Shown one piece after another: positions 31,406-42,895 of a stretch of 64,000 nucleotides of DNA. Every line of letters begins with the position of its first letter. Within the stretch, counting starts at the first letter, position 1. Source of the stretch: Erinaceus europaeus (taxonomy: Eukaryota > Chordata > Mammalia > Eulipotyphla > Erinaceidae). The stretch is from the NCBI RefSeq assembly GCF_950295315.1, contig NC_080171.1, forward strand, positions 91,435,516-91,499,515, given 5' to 3'. Position numbers and translations under genes: made by a program. The notes below the pieces were generated by a model, which was given only the letters and a program-made list of their open reading frames with translations, did not search any database and was not told where the DNA came from.

Positions 31406-32837
31406 AAAGAAATGCAAAATCACAGAGGTCTACACTTGGAAATCCAAAGAAGTAAATCTAGGTGAGTCCCCTGCTGATAGCTGAGCTATATCAAGAACAT
31501 GCACTTCATGTCCTTGTTATATTTTCAAACTGTCCTCCCGTAGACATTCGTGTCTGATAAGCACCTCAGAAGAGATTCTATTGCTATTTCTATCACATAT
31601 TGGGCCTCCATGTAAGGAATCATCTGAAAAAAAAAAAAAAAAACAAGAAAGTGCTGATACTAAATTTCTTTTTATTCCCCTCTCCAAAAACCTGGGAAAG
31701 CTCTAGCATCTTTTGTCTCTATCTGAATGAAAAAGTCAGCATAGGAGTGGTAAAAAAATCACACATGCACAAGGTCTGGTTCACCTCCCCCTCTCTCTAT
31801 ATATATAATTTAAAAACAACACTGTTTTATATGATCAGGTGCCAAAAAAAAAAAAAAGAACTTCTAGTAGAGATGTGCTAATATCTGCTTTGTACTTTAC
31901 AAAGTTTACTCTAGATGTTTTATCAACAACCCACTGAAAGAGAACAGAAACTGTCAGTTAAATGTCTACAGTCTGTGTGATTTTTTTCTTTTTTTTTTTT
32001 AGCATCAGCACTTTCTTGTTTTTTTTATTTACATAGGGGTGATGACCCCTTGGGGGATACAATAGCAGAACTGAGTTACTGCAACAAAAGCACTGTGTTC
32101 ATCAAAGTTAAATAGACTTACTAGCTGGCCTTTTATAGGACAAGTTTGTTGATTCACAGATCTAGTCTCATCTAGACTATCCCCTGAGCCTCTGAAATAC
32201 ACTAATTCTTAAACACAACATCTTATCCATTACTCAGATGGGAAATAGTCAGGACCACAATACAGATGTGGTAATGGGGATCTTAGAGATAGGTGTGCCT
32301 GTAGGAAGCTGCTTCCACCATCTGAACCCCTAACTCCATCAGCAGAGTCAAGATAAGGGGTTGAGACCAAAAAACCAAAGGTCACACTGAAAGAAAAAAA
32401 ATCCTAGCAGGTTTATAAAATTACAGAACACCTGATAAGGGAGTTGTGTTCTCTCAGGCATCTGTACAATTCAAAGCAAGGATTTTTGCAGTGACCCAGT
32501 CTGAGGAAGAACTTGAAAGAAACAATGGACAATTAGCCAGACTTGGAACTGATACATGACCTCAGTGTTTTCCAGCCAGTTACTGCTGGGAGAGCAAGGA
32601 GATGGTAAGTCACATAAGTCATCATTTAAAAAGTAAAAAATGACTTTCTCCAATCACCAACACTTTTTCCAGTGATAAATGACACTCCGAAGGGCCAACT
32701 TTGGCTCTCACAGGATTTCCTTTCATCAAAGAAATGTTCAAATGTCACCATACTTTGTTTACTAAGGCAAAATGGCAAATTACTGTCTAACCCAGAAAAG
32801 CTTGCACATGTTAGAATGCTGAGTAAAGTTAGCTTAC

Positions 32838-33007
32838 CTTGAGAAAAAGCATTGGCTGTAGCTGAAGGCTTCTCAGTCTCATCTGGCTTCTGATCTCGTG
32901 AGGAGGATGACTTTTCAGATATTTCATAATCAGACAGAGCATGAGAGACTGAGGGTCCAGGAGATTCAGGCAGAATATACTGGTAAGTTAGGTTGTCTTC
33001 TTCAACC
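32838..33007 (-). CDS. CDK5RAP2: CDK5RAP2 exon e6 (Ser/Pro-rich linker)
   Basis: 170-bp exon, about human residues 1335-1392. The acceptor is GGTTAAG|GG and the donor CTCAAG|GTAAGC. It encodes RVEEDNLTYQYILPESPGPS, then a Ser/Asp-rich run (HALSDYEISEKSSSSRDQK) and a tail ending AFSQ. Low hydrophobicity and many S/P/E residues suggest a disordered, phosphorylatable linker between coiled coils. It is one residue shorter than human near DQKxDETEK. Phase is 2 in, 1 out. Confidence 0.95.
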
Positions 33008-33204
33008 CTTAACCAGTGGGATTTAAAAACAAATCATTTTCCACACAAAAGTCCCAAGCTAGGAGCATGACTTAACATTACTTGACCCACTGAAATATCT
33101 CATTTGTAATTCTTGTTTTGCAGCCCTTGTATTTCCCTAGAGCACTATTTTTTTAATTTGTCTAGCAAGGATATTCTAAAACTAGTAAGAAAGCTGGACT
33201 TTGG

Positions 33205-33722
33205 GGGCTGGGTGGTGGTGTACCTGGTTGAACGCACATGTTACAATGCATAAGGATCCAGGTTCAAGCCTCCAGTCCCCACTTGGGGGGGGGGGGAAGA
33301 TGAAGGCTTCACAAGTGGTGAAGCAGGTCTGCAGGTGTCTCTCTGTCTCTCTCCCTCTCTATCACCCCTTCCCTTTCGGTTTCTTATAGTCTCTAGCCAA
33401 TAAATAAATAAAGATAATAAAAAAAATTTTTTTTAAATATTTTATTTTATTTATTTATTCCCTTTTGTTTTATTGTTGTAGTTATTATTGTTGTTGTCAT
33501 CGTTGTTGGATAGGACAGAGAGAAACAGAGAGAGGAGGGGAAGACAGAGAGGGGGAGAGAAAGATAGACACCTGCAGACCTGCTTCACCGCCTGTGAAGC
33601 GACTCCCCTGCAGGTGGGGAGCCGGGGTTCGAACCGGGATCCTTATGCCGGTCCTTGTGCTTTGCGCCACCTGCGCTTAACCCGCTGCGCTACAGCCCAA
33701 CTCCCCCAAAAAAACTTTTTTA
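33205..33722 (+). mobile_element. SINE-B interrupted by SINE-A in its tail
   Basis: SINE-B body at 33205-33430. Its tail was the target of the SINE-A at 33433-33705. The outer duplication AAAGCTGGACTTTGG at 33190-33204 and 33723-33737 is perfect and spans both. Confidence 0.9.
33433..33705 (-). mobile_element. SINE-A nested in SINE-B
   Basis: Reverse-oriented near-consensus SINE-A (head 'gctgcgctacagcccaactc' at the right). It is flanked by A/T-rich copies of the SINE-B tail. It faces the SINE-A at 33979-34256. Confidence 0.9.
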
Positions 33723-33804
33723 AAAGCTGGACTTTGGAGTCAATGAAGATGGGGAAGCCTCTGTGAAACGTACATGAAGCAGACTGGCAATTAACTTACC
33801 TAGG

Positions 33805-33940
33805 CAGTGTGTTGGCTTTGTCATGTTGGCGACCTGGGTTTGAGCCCTGCGCCTGTGCAGTAAAGGAATCTTCTGTGCTGTGGTATCTTTCCTTCTCTCT
33901 CTGTCTCTATCTACCAAAGTCAGTTCAGGGCAGTGAAGTC
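33805..33940 (+). mobile_element. Diverged tRNA-derived SINE
   Basis: 'gcgacctgggtttgagccct' B-box region and 'tgctgtggtatctttccttc' body, same type as 5615-5768. Confidence 0.55.
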
Positions 33941-33978
33941 CCAACAATGACAAAAATAAAAATAAAAACATACAGAAG

Positions 33979-34256
33979 GGAGTCGGGCGATTGTGCAGCG
34001 GGTTAAGCGCACGTGGCACAAAGCGTAAGGATCCTTACCAGGCGTAAGGATCCCGTTTGGAGCCCCCGGCTCCCCACCTGCAGGGGAGTCGCTTCACAGG
34101 CGGTGAAGCAAGTATGCAGGTGTCTGTCTTTCTCTCCCCCTGTCTTCCCCTCCTCTCTCCATTTCTCTCTGTCCTATCCAACAACGACAACATCAACAAC
34201 AATAATAACTACAACAAGGGCAACAAAAGGGAATAAATAAATAAATTTAAAAAAAA
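33979..34256 (+). mobile_element. SINE-A with short internal duplication
   Basis: Head 'ggagtcgggcgattgtgcag'. The segment 'ggcgtaaggatcc' is partly duplicated (gcgtaaggatccttaccag, then gcgtaaggatcccg). Duplication AACATACAGAAG at 33967-33978 and again ending at 34269. Confidence 0.9.
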
Positions 34257-34341
34257 AAACATACAGAAGCTGGTACGGGTGTGTTCCCAAAAGAGAGGAA
34301 AGGAGTCAATGGCAGTGTTTACCAAATGGCAGTTCTGAACC

Positions 34342-34345
34342 TTTT

Positions 34346-34388
<43 letters not shown>

Positions 34389-34656
34389 TTATTTAAGAAA
34401 GGATAAATTAACAAAACCATAGGGTAGGAGGGGTACAACTCCACACAATTCCCACCACCCAATCTCCATATCCCACCCCCCTCCCCTGATAGCTTTCCCA
34501 TTCTCTATCTCTCTGGGAGCATGGACCCAAGGTCATTGTGGGTTGCAGAAGGTGGAAGGTCTGGCTTCTGTAATTGCTTCCCCGCTGAACATGGGCGTTG
34601 ACTGGTCAGTCCATACTCCCAGTCTGCCTCTCTCTTTCCCTATCGGAATTGGAGCT
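34342..34656 (-). mobile_element. Repeat X, truncated, with expanded (TTTA)n tail
   Basis: Reverse-oriented X 3' module ('agggtaggaggggtacaact', 'gcagaaggtggaaggtctgg'). The A tail appears as (TTTA)n at 34345-34392. Duplication AGTTCTGAACC (34331-34341) and AGTTCTGGACC (34657-34667). Confidence 0.78.
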
Positions 34657-34675
34657 AGTTCTGGACCACTTTTAA

Positions 34676-34878
34676 AAACTTTTTATTTATTTTTGACAGA
34701 GACAGATAGAAATTGAGAGAGAAGGAGAAGATGGTCAGGAAGAGAGAGAGACACCCACAACATTGCTGCATACCTTGTGAAGCATGCCCCCTGCAGGTGG
34801 GGACTGAAGGCTGGAACCCCAGCTCCTCTCACACTATGGCATGTGTACTCAACCAGGTGCATAACCACTTGGCCCAGA
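34676..34878 (-). mobile_element. SINE-B
   Basis: Reverse-oriented: 'agacagatagaaattgagag', 'gccccctgcaggtggggact', 'gtactcaaccaggtgcataa'. Head at the right. Confidence 0.78.
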
Positions 34879-34894
34879 GCCAGACATTTTTGAG

Positions 34895-35010
34895 CTAAGG
34901 ATAACCGCCTTCTTTTAGAGTTAGGGAGACTAGGCTCATACACATGTCTCACAGCCTAAAAGTGGCAGGGCTCCTATTTGAACCCAAGTGTGTCCAGCTC
35001 CAAAGTTCTA
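34895..35010 (-). mobile_element. MIR-like
   Basis: 'tctcacagcctaaaagtggc', then 'agggctcctatttgaaccca' is the reverse complement of the MIR core. Confidence 0.6.
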
Positions 35011-35559
35011 AGATAATGTGGGATGGTCAACCTAAAATTGTTGAAGTGGCTTTGTTGGTTTAAAAACCTCAAAATCTGGGTAAGCCCCCAAGTAAGTCCC
35101 GAAGTCATTATTTGAGAAATCATCTGTATTTCTCTAGGGCCAACTAAACCTCCCAGAAAAAGACGCCCTCAAGTCTGTGAAAAACCCACATGAATCTCCA
35201 TTACAGATAAGCTCCTTAATTTAAGCTCTTTCCCCCTTTACTTTTCTTATTACTTCTTGTCTCATTATTCATAAGCTCAGACAAGAGCAAAGGACTCCAA
35301 AGCTGCAATGCATTCATTAACAGGTAAACACCAGCTGCAACTTCGCTCAGACAGCGTGATGGATGCACGGGCTTGCTGCTGCCTTGCAAAAGTACAGAAT
35401 GGGCCAAGGGCACCTGTTTAATTAGCTTAGGAGAGATGCGTGTGAGTGCTAAGTCTACAACTGAAAAAGGCTGCACAGAAGGAAAAGAAACAAATCTATA
35501 AGAAGTAGCAGTGGTGACACACAGCTGATGAGGGCTGAAAGAAGTCCTCCCCCCAGCCT

Positions 35560-35790
35560 ACCCACCCTACATATTCTCTACTCAGTGAGCCTTTTAATGT
35601 AACAAATCTGATCACAGCCATTCCTAGCTTACCTCCTTCAAAGACTTTCCCTCTCCTTACAGAACAGAAATTGTTCACTTACTATAGTATTTAACAACTA
35701 GCCTAATGTAGCCCTGCCTGCTTCTCTAGCTTCTGGTCCTCATATTCCAAGTCCCTGCTATGCTACTCAGAGAAGTAGTGTTTCCTTCAA
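35560..35790 (+). mobile_element. L2-like 3' end
   Basis: 'tctgatcacagccattccta', then 'ttcaaagactttccctctcc' and 'ccctgcctgcttctctagct' follow the L2 3' end pattern. Confidence 0.5.
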
Positions 35791-35840
35791 ACTGAACAAG
35801 GACACTCTCCTTTAATTTTATTTTTTAATTTTTATTTATT

Positions 35841-36065
35841 AGGGGCTGGATGGTGGTGCAACTGGTTGAGCATACATATTATGATGCACAAAGACCCCGG
35901 GGTTGAGCCCCCGGCCCCTACCTGCAAGGGGAAAGCTTTGTAAGTGGTGAAACAGTGCTGCAGGTAGCTCTTTCTCTCTCTGTATTTCCCCCTACCCTCT
36001 CAATTTCTGGATGTCACTATCTGATAAGTAAAGATTGACTAAAAATAAGTAAATAAATTAATAAA
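35841..36065 (+). mobile_element. SINE-B (left arm of a tail-to-tail pair)
   Basis: 'aggggctggatggtggtgca' head, 'aaggggaaagctttgtaagt' body, A-rich tail meeting the T-rich start of the next element. Confidence 0.8.
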
Positions 36066-36310
36066 CATAATTTATTTATTTATTCCCATTAGGGTTATCA
36101 CTGGAGGGTCAGTGCCTACATTTTTTTTTTCTTACAGAGACAGAGAGAAACAAGTGGGAGGAACAGGGAAGCAAGAAAGAGAGACACCGATAGCATTGCT
36201 CCACCATTCAAGAAGCTTCACCCAAGCAGGTGGAGAACAGTGGTTTGAGCCTGGGTCCTCGCACATGGTAGCTGATGCGCTCTACCAGGTACACCACCAC
36301 CACATAGCTT
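36066..36310 (-). mobile_element. SINE-B, long form (right arm of the pair)
   Basis: Reverse-oriented, with the extra 3' module ('gggttatcactggagggtca') next to the junction and the head 'ctaccaggtacaccaccacc' at the right. Confidence 0.78.
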
Positions 36311-36864
36311 CACGCTCCTTTAAATTTTTCATCTTTAAAATCTCTGTGAAGTCTTTTCTCTGGGAGGTTTTCCATGTCCTCTCCAGAGTCTATCAATAAG
36401 AGTAATAATGGAGGGTTTAACTGGGAGAAATCTTTGAAAACACTATGGTAGAGAAGAGTATTCCTTTTATACTTACTAAAATGCTCTCCAGTGAGCTGTG
36501 AGTTCTCCCTCCCTCCTTGAACTAGTTATATTGGTGGTCTTCATGATGTAATAAAATCTAAAGTTCTGAAAACTAGGCAAATCTCAATTTTTTAAAATTT
36601 TACCCTCTGCAGCTCTAAAGAGGAGGAGAAATGCCCCAGGTATTAGTATAATTCAGAGCCTTTAACAAGTAAACAATAGAGGGAAAGATCTTGGCATTTC
36701 TAGTTGGCCATAGAAATAAGCTAAGAAAGTATGTAGTCCATTCATTCCATGAAAAAATTGTTGAATTACAACTGCATGCTAGCTACTGGGAGTTAGAGCA
36801 GATATAGAGGTATTCAAAGTATACTTGTGACCTAAAAAACAATGTGGGATGACAAAAAGAGCTC

Positions 36865-37050
36865 AGGCACTGGGATAGTACAGATTTAAGTTCAAATCCC
36901 AATTCTGCCTCGTAGTGGCAAATACGCAACTTTGACCCCCCCCCCCCCACTCATCCTAGTATGGGAATGACAGTTCTAACTATGTTAGGTTAGAAGTCAT
37001 GAATGTGAATGCCTAGGGCAAAGGCTGACATACACCAGCACTCACTCAAC
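36865..37050 (+). mobile_element. MIR-like
   Basis: 'gcactgggatagtacagatt', 'taagttcaaatcccaattct', 'gcctcgtagtggcaaatac' match the MIR head. A C run at 36939-36949 interrupts it. Confidence 0.6.
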
Positions 37051-37560
37051 AGCTCTTGCCTTCTTTTGAGAAATTCTGGGAATGAAAGAAAGTATTAATG
37101 GCCCTGTGAGGTAAATGGTGCCATGTAATTATGCATCAGTGCCACAGGAAGAATAACAACTGGTCCTGGGATGTAGTGAAGAGATGGGGTTTGGGGCAGA
37201 GTAACCAATTTGGAGAATTTTCAAACTACAAGAGCAAAGAAGCAGAGTGCACAGCTTGTGCACAAGTATGGCCTGAAGAACAATAAAAAGTCAGGAGCTT
37301 GGGCAATGTGACGGAGAGGACAGGTGGTTCAGACTAAGGAAAGCCTCAAATGCCAGGCTTAGGAGGCTGGAATTTATCCTTCTGGTAGTCACAAGCTAAT
37401 GGAAGGAACAAACTCTTGGTTTTGCATGGCACTTGTCCGTTCTCTTAAGTGTTCATACTTTATAAGAAGCAGGAAACTCAGAGATCAAAGGGAGATGGAA
37501 TAATCAAGAAATAGGCAGACAAAGTTTGCTGAGCCTACTTACCAAAAGGTACACACTCAC

Positions 37561-37609
37561 CTCTCTATCAGTTCATTCTGGGTGCTCATTTCTACTTCAA
37601 CTGATTTTC
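37561..37609 (-). CDS. CDK5RAP2: CDK5RAP2 exon e5 (49-bp micro-exon)
   Basis: A 49-bp exon recognised only because both flanking phases and the peptide GKSVEVEMSTQNELIER match human CDK5RAP2 (about residues 1319-1335). The acceptor is CACTTCCAG|GA and the donor GAGAG|GTGAGT, close to consensus. It is too short to stand out as an open reading frame, and it is far from its neighbours (10 kb and 4.5 kb of intron). Phase is 1 in, 2 out, so skipping would shift the frame. Confidence 0.92.
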
Positions 37610-38542
37610 CTGGAAGTGGATAAAAGCAAAATGGAATACACTTTTTTTTTTAAGTGTTCCCTAATAATTTCTTGCTCATACATTTCCAGAAGCACTATTT
37701 CATCTGGCTAAAGACATTCTGGAACAACCTTAGATATTTAAGTAGGACTACCCAGAGTATAATTCAGACTGTAGACTCCTTCATCACTGCTCTGGCATCT
37801 GTTCTAGCAGGAAGGTGACAGCAATCTACACAATCACAAAGGCACTGTGGGTGTAGACTTCTTTTCCTTCTCAAAAACTGACATGACCAGAATGCATGCT
37901 CATTAGAGAAGTGGTAGCAGAATCAAGAAAGTGAAGAACAAGAGATAACTATTACCTAGGTACTCACTACAGACATGTTACTAGATTTCCTTTCATGGAC
38001 TTTAGACGTGGATGATAGTTTATTATGACTTAATTTGTCTTTTATTATAAACATTCCTCTTACTAAATTTGCTTTAAAAACATCATTTTTGAGGACCACA
38101 TTAATATATCATTGTAAGCAAACACATAACACCTCCACTTTTTCTAGTTTTCTATATGCTATTTAGGTCATCATCAACTTTTCACTCTTATAAATAAATT
38201 AAGCAAGTATTATATATAGTTTTATCTGCATTTAAATTATTTCCTTAGGAAAGACTCTGGAAGTGAAATTTCTAAGAGGAGGCAAATATCAGTACAGTTG
38301 AAAAATAAATAAACAAACCAGTATCTGCCACAGAGAGAATGAGTGAAAGGAATGACAAAAGAAAACAAAACAAAGATCAGAATGTATTTGGGCAGAAGAT
38401 GCTCTGCTCTCTCCCACATATGATCATTTGCTGTTTGAAAGGAAACACATGAGCCCAGATTTCAAAGAGACTAACAACTTTATTTTAAAAATACTTCAGA
38501 ACTCTGGAAATTGCAGGCTGGGATGAGCTCTTTGAAGAAACT

Positions 38543-38589
38543 AACGCATGGCTTAAAAAAAAAAAAAAAACGCATGGCTTAAAAAAAAC
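38543..38589. repeat. Duplicated word flanking a pure poly(A) run
   Basis: ACGCATGGCTT, sixteen A, CGCATGGCTT, then eight A. Looks like a target-site duplication around a poly(A)-only insert; slippage duplication is the alternative. Confidence 0.6.
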
Positions 38590-39098
38590 CTTCTATAGCG
38601 GTACTTGAAAAATGAGACTATAATTAAACTGCACCCACACATACCATCTTTAAAACTACTCCTAAAAGGAAAAGTTCTCAAACATCATGTTGTAGATGAA
38701 AAGATCATTGGAGATGTGCATGGTTGTTTTATGTCCTGTGGTTCTTACCTGCAAACTCCCAGAGTTTGTCAGGGCTCCCTTTTCACCTGAGTTGTTGGGA
38801 ACTGAAAATAAACGTCATATTCTGTGTGCTTCTAAGTCACCCACCTGAGTTAGTTAGATGCCTAACTAACTAGTTGATCAGATGCCAGGACCTGGATGTG
38901 GTACTCTAACACCTGATATCTCAGACCTCAAAATAAATTAAATAAATAAATAAATATCCCACAGGCCCTGTGTTAGTTCTCCAATTTATAGTAAAGAAGT
39001 GAAAGTGCTGGAGGTCTTATGTTTTAACTTTCACTTTGCCCAGTTTACACTCTCATTGTCTTTACCGAATGTTCCAGTCAGGTGAGAGAAGTACAGAT

Positions 39099-39349
39099 TT
39101 TTTTTTTAATTGTTGTTGTTATTATTGTTGTTGTTGTTGGATAGAACAGAGAGAAATAGAGAGAGGAGGGTGAAGACAGAAGGGGGAGAGAAAGACAGAC
39201 ACCTGCAAACCTGCTTCACCTCTTGTGAAGCAACTCCCCTGCAGGTGGGGAGCCGGGCGGGGGGTGGGGGGCATTGAACTGGGATCCTTACGCCAGTCCT
39301 TACGCTTTGTGCCACGTGCGCTTAACCTGCTGCGCTACTGCCAGACTCC
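39099..39349 (-). mobile_element. SINE-A
   Basis: Reverse-oriented with a G-rich expansion near 39255-39270. Duplication GAAGTACAGAT (39088-39098) and CAAGTAGAGAT (39350-39360). Confidence 0.85.
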
Positions 39350-39904
39350 CAAGTAGAGATATTCTAACAACTAAATCACCCACAAATCTATGTCTTCATC
39401 TCTTGGTTATATCCTGACCAAAAATGGCATGGTATTGTGGCTCTCTAGAATCTAGGGAGAGGCTGTCAAGCCTCAACCATAGTGGAAGCTGCCTAGGGCT
39501 TACCTTTCTGTGCTCTACATTGCTTAGAGAGGGGAGAAACCATGTCTCTACCTGACAGAGACAAATTCCATCACTTTGGATATTCCAGACTACAAGACCA
39601 CTTCCACCAGGCAGGGGCAACTATAGAGCCAAAGAATTAATTCTGTATTTTTTTTTTAAACTATTACCCACTTTAGAGCTGCTTATTGACATTTTCCCCT
39701 GAGACACTCTGGGGGTGGGCAATCTTTCCCTTCTTCCAAAAGGTTTAGAGGCTATACTGTTACTAGCCAAGAAAACAGTAACATTACATCACACTCATCA
39801 CTGTTCTTCAGAACATCTACCTTGGGAACTTCATAAGGCAGGGTACCTTAGATCTGGGGCAGGCTTTTGGCATTCAGAAACTCATCTTAAAACCATGCAA
39901 AGGT

Positions 39905-41400
39905 GACTCAATTAAGTGCAATAAGCAAGTAGAAAGATCTTTAAAAAAAAGACACTTTTTTTTTAATTAAGTACCATAAGTACTTAATCAAATAGTTTCT
40001 ACTTAGACCTAGATACCCTCCTCACCTACTTCCTATTTCACTTCCCTCAATCAGTCCAAGGCTAACCTTGTCAGACAAGGTAAGGACTACAAAAGCTGGA
40101 TAAGGGCAAGAGATGAGCATACTTTAATGATGGCTCTTTTGGTCACTATCAGCCCACTCCATCATCTGGGGCCCTAGCCAGGGATTTCTGGGATTCCCAT
40201 ACAGACATGATGGACCTAGACCTCTTAACGGATTCCTCTCTCCACTGGTCATCTCCATGTGGAACAACATAGTGGACCTTCTTATGGGCCTCTACAGGAT
40301 CTTGCCCTTAATGTGGGTCAACATTGGTAGGGACTGCTCCATCCTCCAAAGGGATGTTGTTTTAATATACTTTGCCACTCGAGAAAGACAAGTCCTGCGA
40401 TGAAAGAAGCCTAGAATATTCCTAGCTATGTCCACAGAATGTGAGCTCAGACTTGCAGAGATGCAGAGGTTACAGAGGCTCCTGTGCTGAATATGGGCCC
40501 CACAGCAAATCGATGAGATTTACAGTTAATAATATTTATATACTTTTCCCATATTTGGGGGCTGCTCTTTATCCAGATCCAGCTTTCTAGTCCTATTTCC
40601 AAGTCTAATACCATCTCCCCAGACAATACCTTTAGCCTACCTGCATGTTAGCCATCAGGCTGAGGCAAAAATTAGTAAAGTCATGGGCTCCTTGGAATAT
40701 ACCTAAAGTAGACGTCCCAGCTTTTCCCAAAATGGAGACCCCCAAATCTCGTCTGCTGTATTTTTACCTTTAGGTTCTTGATTATTAAACAATTTGTTCT
40801 GCTTTATATCTTAATGCTTTTCAGCCACAAAGTTGTAGATGGTGGGGCCGGGTAGTGACACACCTGGTTGAGCACACATGCTACAGTCCATAAGGACCCA
40901 GGTTTGAGGCCACGATTTCTGGGGGAAAGCTTTGTGAGTGGTAGAGCCAGTCTGCAGGTGTCTCTCTGTCTCTCTCCCTCTTTAGCTTCCCTCCTTCTCT
41001 CAATTTCTGGCTGTTTTTATCCAATAGAGATAATAAAACAAAATTTTAAAAAAGTTGCAGATGGTACCATAACACCAACCTAACTTCCCTGGACAGATGA
41101 CCTCACCAGTGTACCCTGGAACCCCACCTCTCCAGAGCCCTGCCCACTAGGGAAAGACAGAAACAGGCTGGGAGTATGGATCAACCTGCCAATACCCATG
41201 TCCTGCATGGGTAAAGCAATTACAGAAGCCAGACCTCCCACCTTCTGCACTCCATAATGATCCTGGGTCCATGCTCCCAAAGGGATAAAGAATAGGGAAG
41301 CTTCCAATGGAGTGGATGGGATGTGGAACTCTAGTGGTGGGAATTGTGTGGAATTGTACCCCTGTCCTACAGTCTTGTCAATCATTATTAAATCAGTATA
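39905..41400 (+). mobile_element. Repeat X, about 1.3 kb, interrupted by SINE-B
   Basis: Collinear with the copies at 22290-24556 and 50804-52510. It shares with the latter the loss of an internal segment ('gctaacc' joined to 'ttgtcagacaaggtaagg' near 40063-40085). It ends with the standard X 3' module. Confidence 0.7.
40843..41050 (+). mobile_element. SINE-B inserted in repeat X
   Basis: Duplication AAAGTTGTAGATGG (40829-40842) and AAAGTTGCAGATGG (41051-41064), exactly at the X word 'gttgtagatg'. Confidence 0.88.
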
Positions 41401-41427
41401 CATACAGCATGGAAAGTTCTCATTGAT

Positions 41428-41472
41428 TGCTAAAATCCATGATGCTAAAATCCATGATGCTAAAAGCCTTGA
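41428..41472. repeat. 15-bp tandem repeat, three copies
   Basis: Unit TGCTAAAATCCATGA, twice exact and once with two changes (TGCTAAAAGCCTTGA). Confidence 0.92.
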
Positions 41473-42819
41473 TGCTACCAGCAGCATGGGTTTTACCTTG
41501 TTCAAATGAGAGACCCAATGGGGAGAATGAAATGACTCAGCAATTGCATTCCACCTGTTCTCCTATCAGAACAGAGGTCTTTAAAACCAAATGACAAAGT
41601 GTTATTGAGGGATTCCATGGACAGATCATTACAACTGATGCACCAGATTTCTCAGTGGAAACTGCCTTTGCATAGGTGACATGATATACCATCTGCAGGG
41701 CATGAAAAAAAGCTGTTCTCACCTTCTAGACAAAATCTTTCAGAACCTAAAAGCAGTGTGTTGTGTGGTGGGCGTGGGTGGGGGCTACTTCATCTCTTCA
41801 AATGAAAAGATGTCTAGTTATTTAATTCATACTTGAGTAAGCAAGAGGATTAAAATCAAGAGTAGACTTGACTCACCTGGCCCATCCTATATGCTACCTT
41901 CATTCAAGAAGCCTATTTTGAAACAGTGCTCCCCAGCTCCAAGACCAGTCAGTGTACAAAATTACATACAAACATCAGAACCTGGCATCTCCTACATAAC
42001 CAAAATGTTTCTTCCTTTCTATCTGACTGATAATTCATATTAAATATTTCCAACTCTGCTTCTAGGGGTCTATACTAGGTATTAAAGAAACAGATGAAGG
42101 AGAAGTCAGTCTACCCTCTATGAATTCATAGCTAAGGAGAGACAGTGAACCAAGAAGACAAGTACAGTAGATAAGAGTGTTGTGACAAGGACAGCATGGG
42201 GTACACGGAAGAAGGGCACGCAGGAAGCAAACATGATCTGGCCTGAACCTTCAGGGAGAACTGAGAGGTGGTGACAACTGATCCGTATCTCTGAGGCAAG
42301 AAAGAATTGCTTTGTAAGAGTAAAAAGGAGTAAGGGACTATGAGAGGGCAGATTCCAGGAGCACTTAGAAGGAATAATCCTCCCTTTCATCTGGTTCACT
42401 ATTATAACCATAACTCGAGTGCCCTACCACTGCTCTTACAACTCCTTTCCTCAGATTCTATAAATCCTTCCAGATGGAAAGTGGAACTCTGGCTTCCAAT
42501 TCTGGTCTTCTCCTAGAAGACTTCCCTTCACTACATGTGCTAGTTAGAGTCAAAGGACGTTAATCACAGGGTACTTAAAACAAAATCCATACCCTATAAA
42601 TATATCAGTACTATAAGCCAGTCCTCAATGGGCACCATATGTCTAGCCCCATCCTAAGCTGGGATGTCAAAACAAAAAAAAAACAAAACAAATTAAAAAA
42701 AAAATCCCTTCCAGGAACTTATGATGTGAAGAAAGAAATTTGTGACCACAAGAAATGACTGTTGTCACTCCCTGACTCTCTCAAATAGCTCAGAAAGATA
42801 GTTATTACTTATTACCTCA

Positions 42820-42895
42820 TGAAGGAATTCTGACCCTTAATGGTAAGGCTGGAATTTGAACCTAAGTCTGCCCAGTACTTGTTTTTCTATCCCAA
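42820..42895 (-). mobile_element. MIR-like fragment
   Basis: 'ggtaaggctggaatttgaac', then 'ctaagtctgcccagtac' resembles the reverse MIR core. Confidence 0.5.

Larger units (their letters stand above)
27541..32837 (-). other. Intron e6-e7
   Basis: 5.3 kb. 27541-29640 is free of young repeats. Within it, 28930-29290 has several CpGs and balanced composition unlike the AT-rich surroundings and may be regulatory; that is inference. 29653-31405 is a SINE-rich block with a long GA array. 31406-32837 is unique, with A/T runs near 31627-31642, 31845-31858 and 31990-32000. Confidence 0.65.
33008..37560 (-). other. Intron e5-e6
   Basis: 4.6 kb packed with SINEs, including two inverted pairs (33433-33705 against 33979-34256, and 35841-36065 against 36066-36310), a minus-strand repeat X, L2 and MIR remnants. 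35230-35480 is unique and contains TAATTAGC- and GCAATGCATTCATTAAC-like cores, a possible conserved element. 36311-36860 and 37050-37560 show nothing assignable. Confidence 0.65.
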
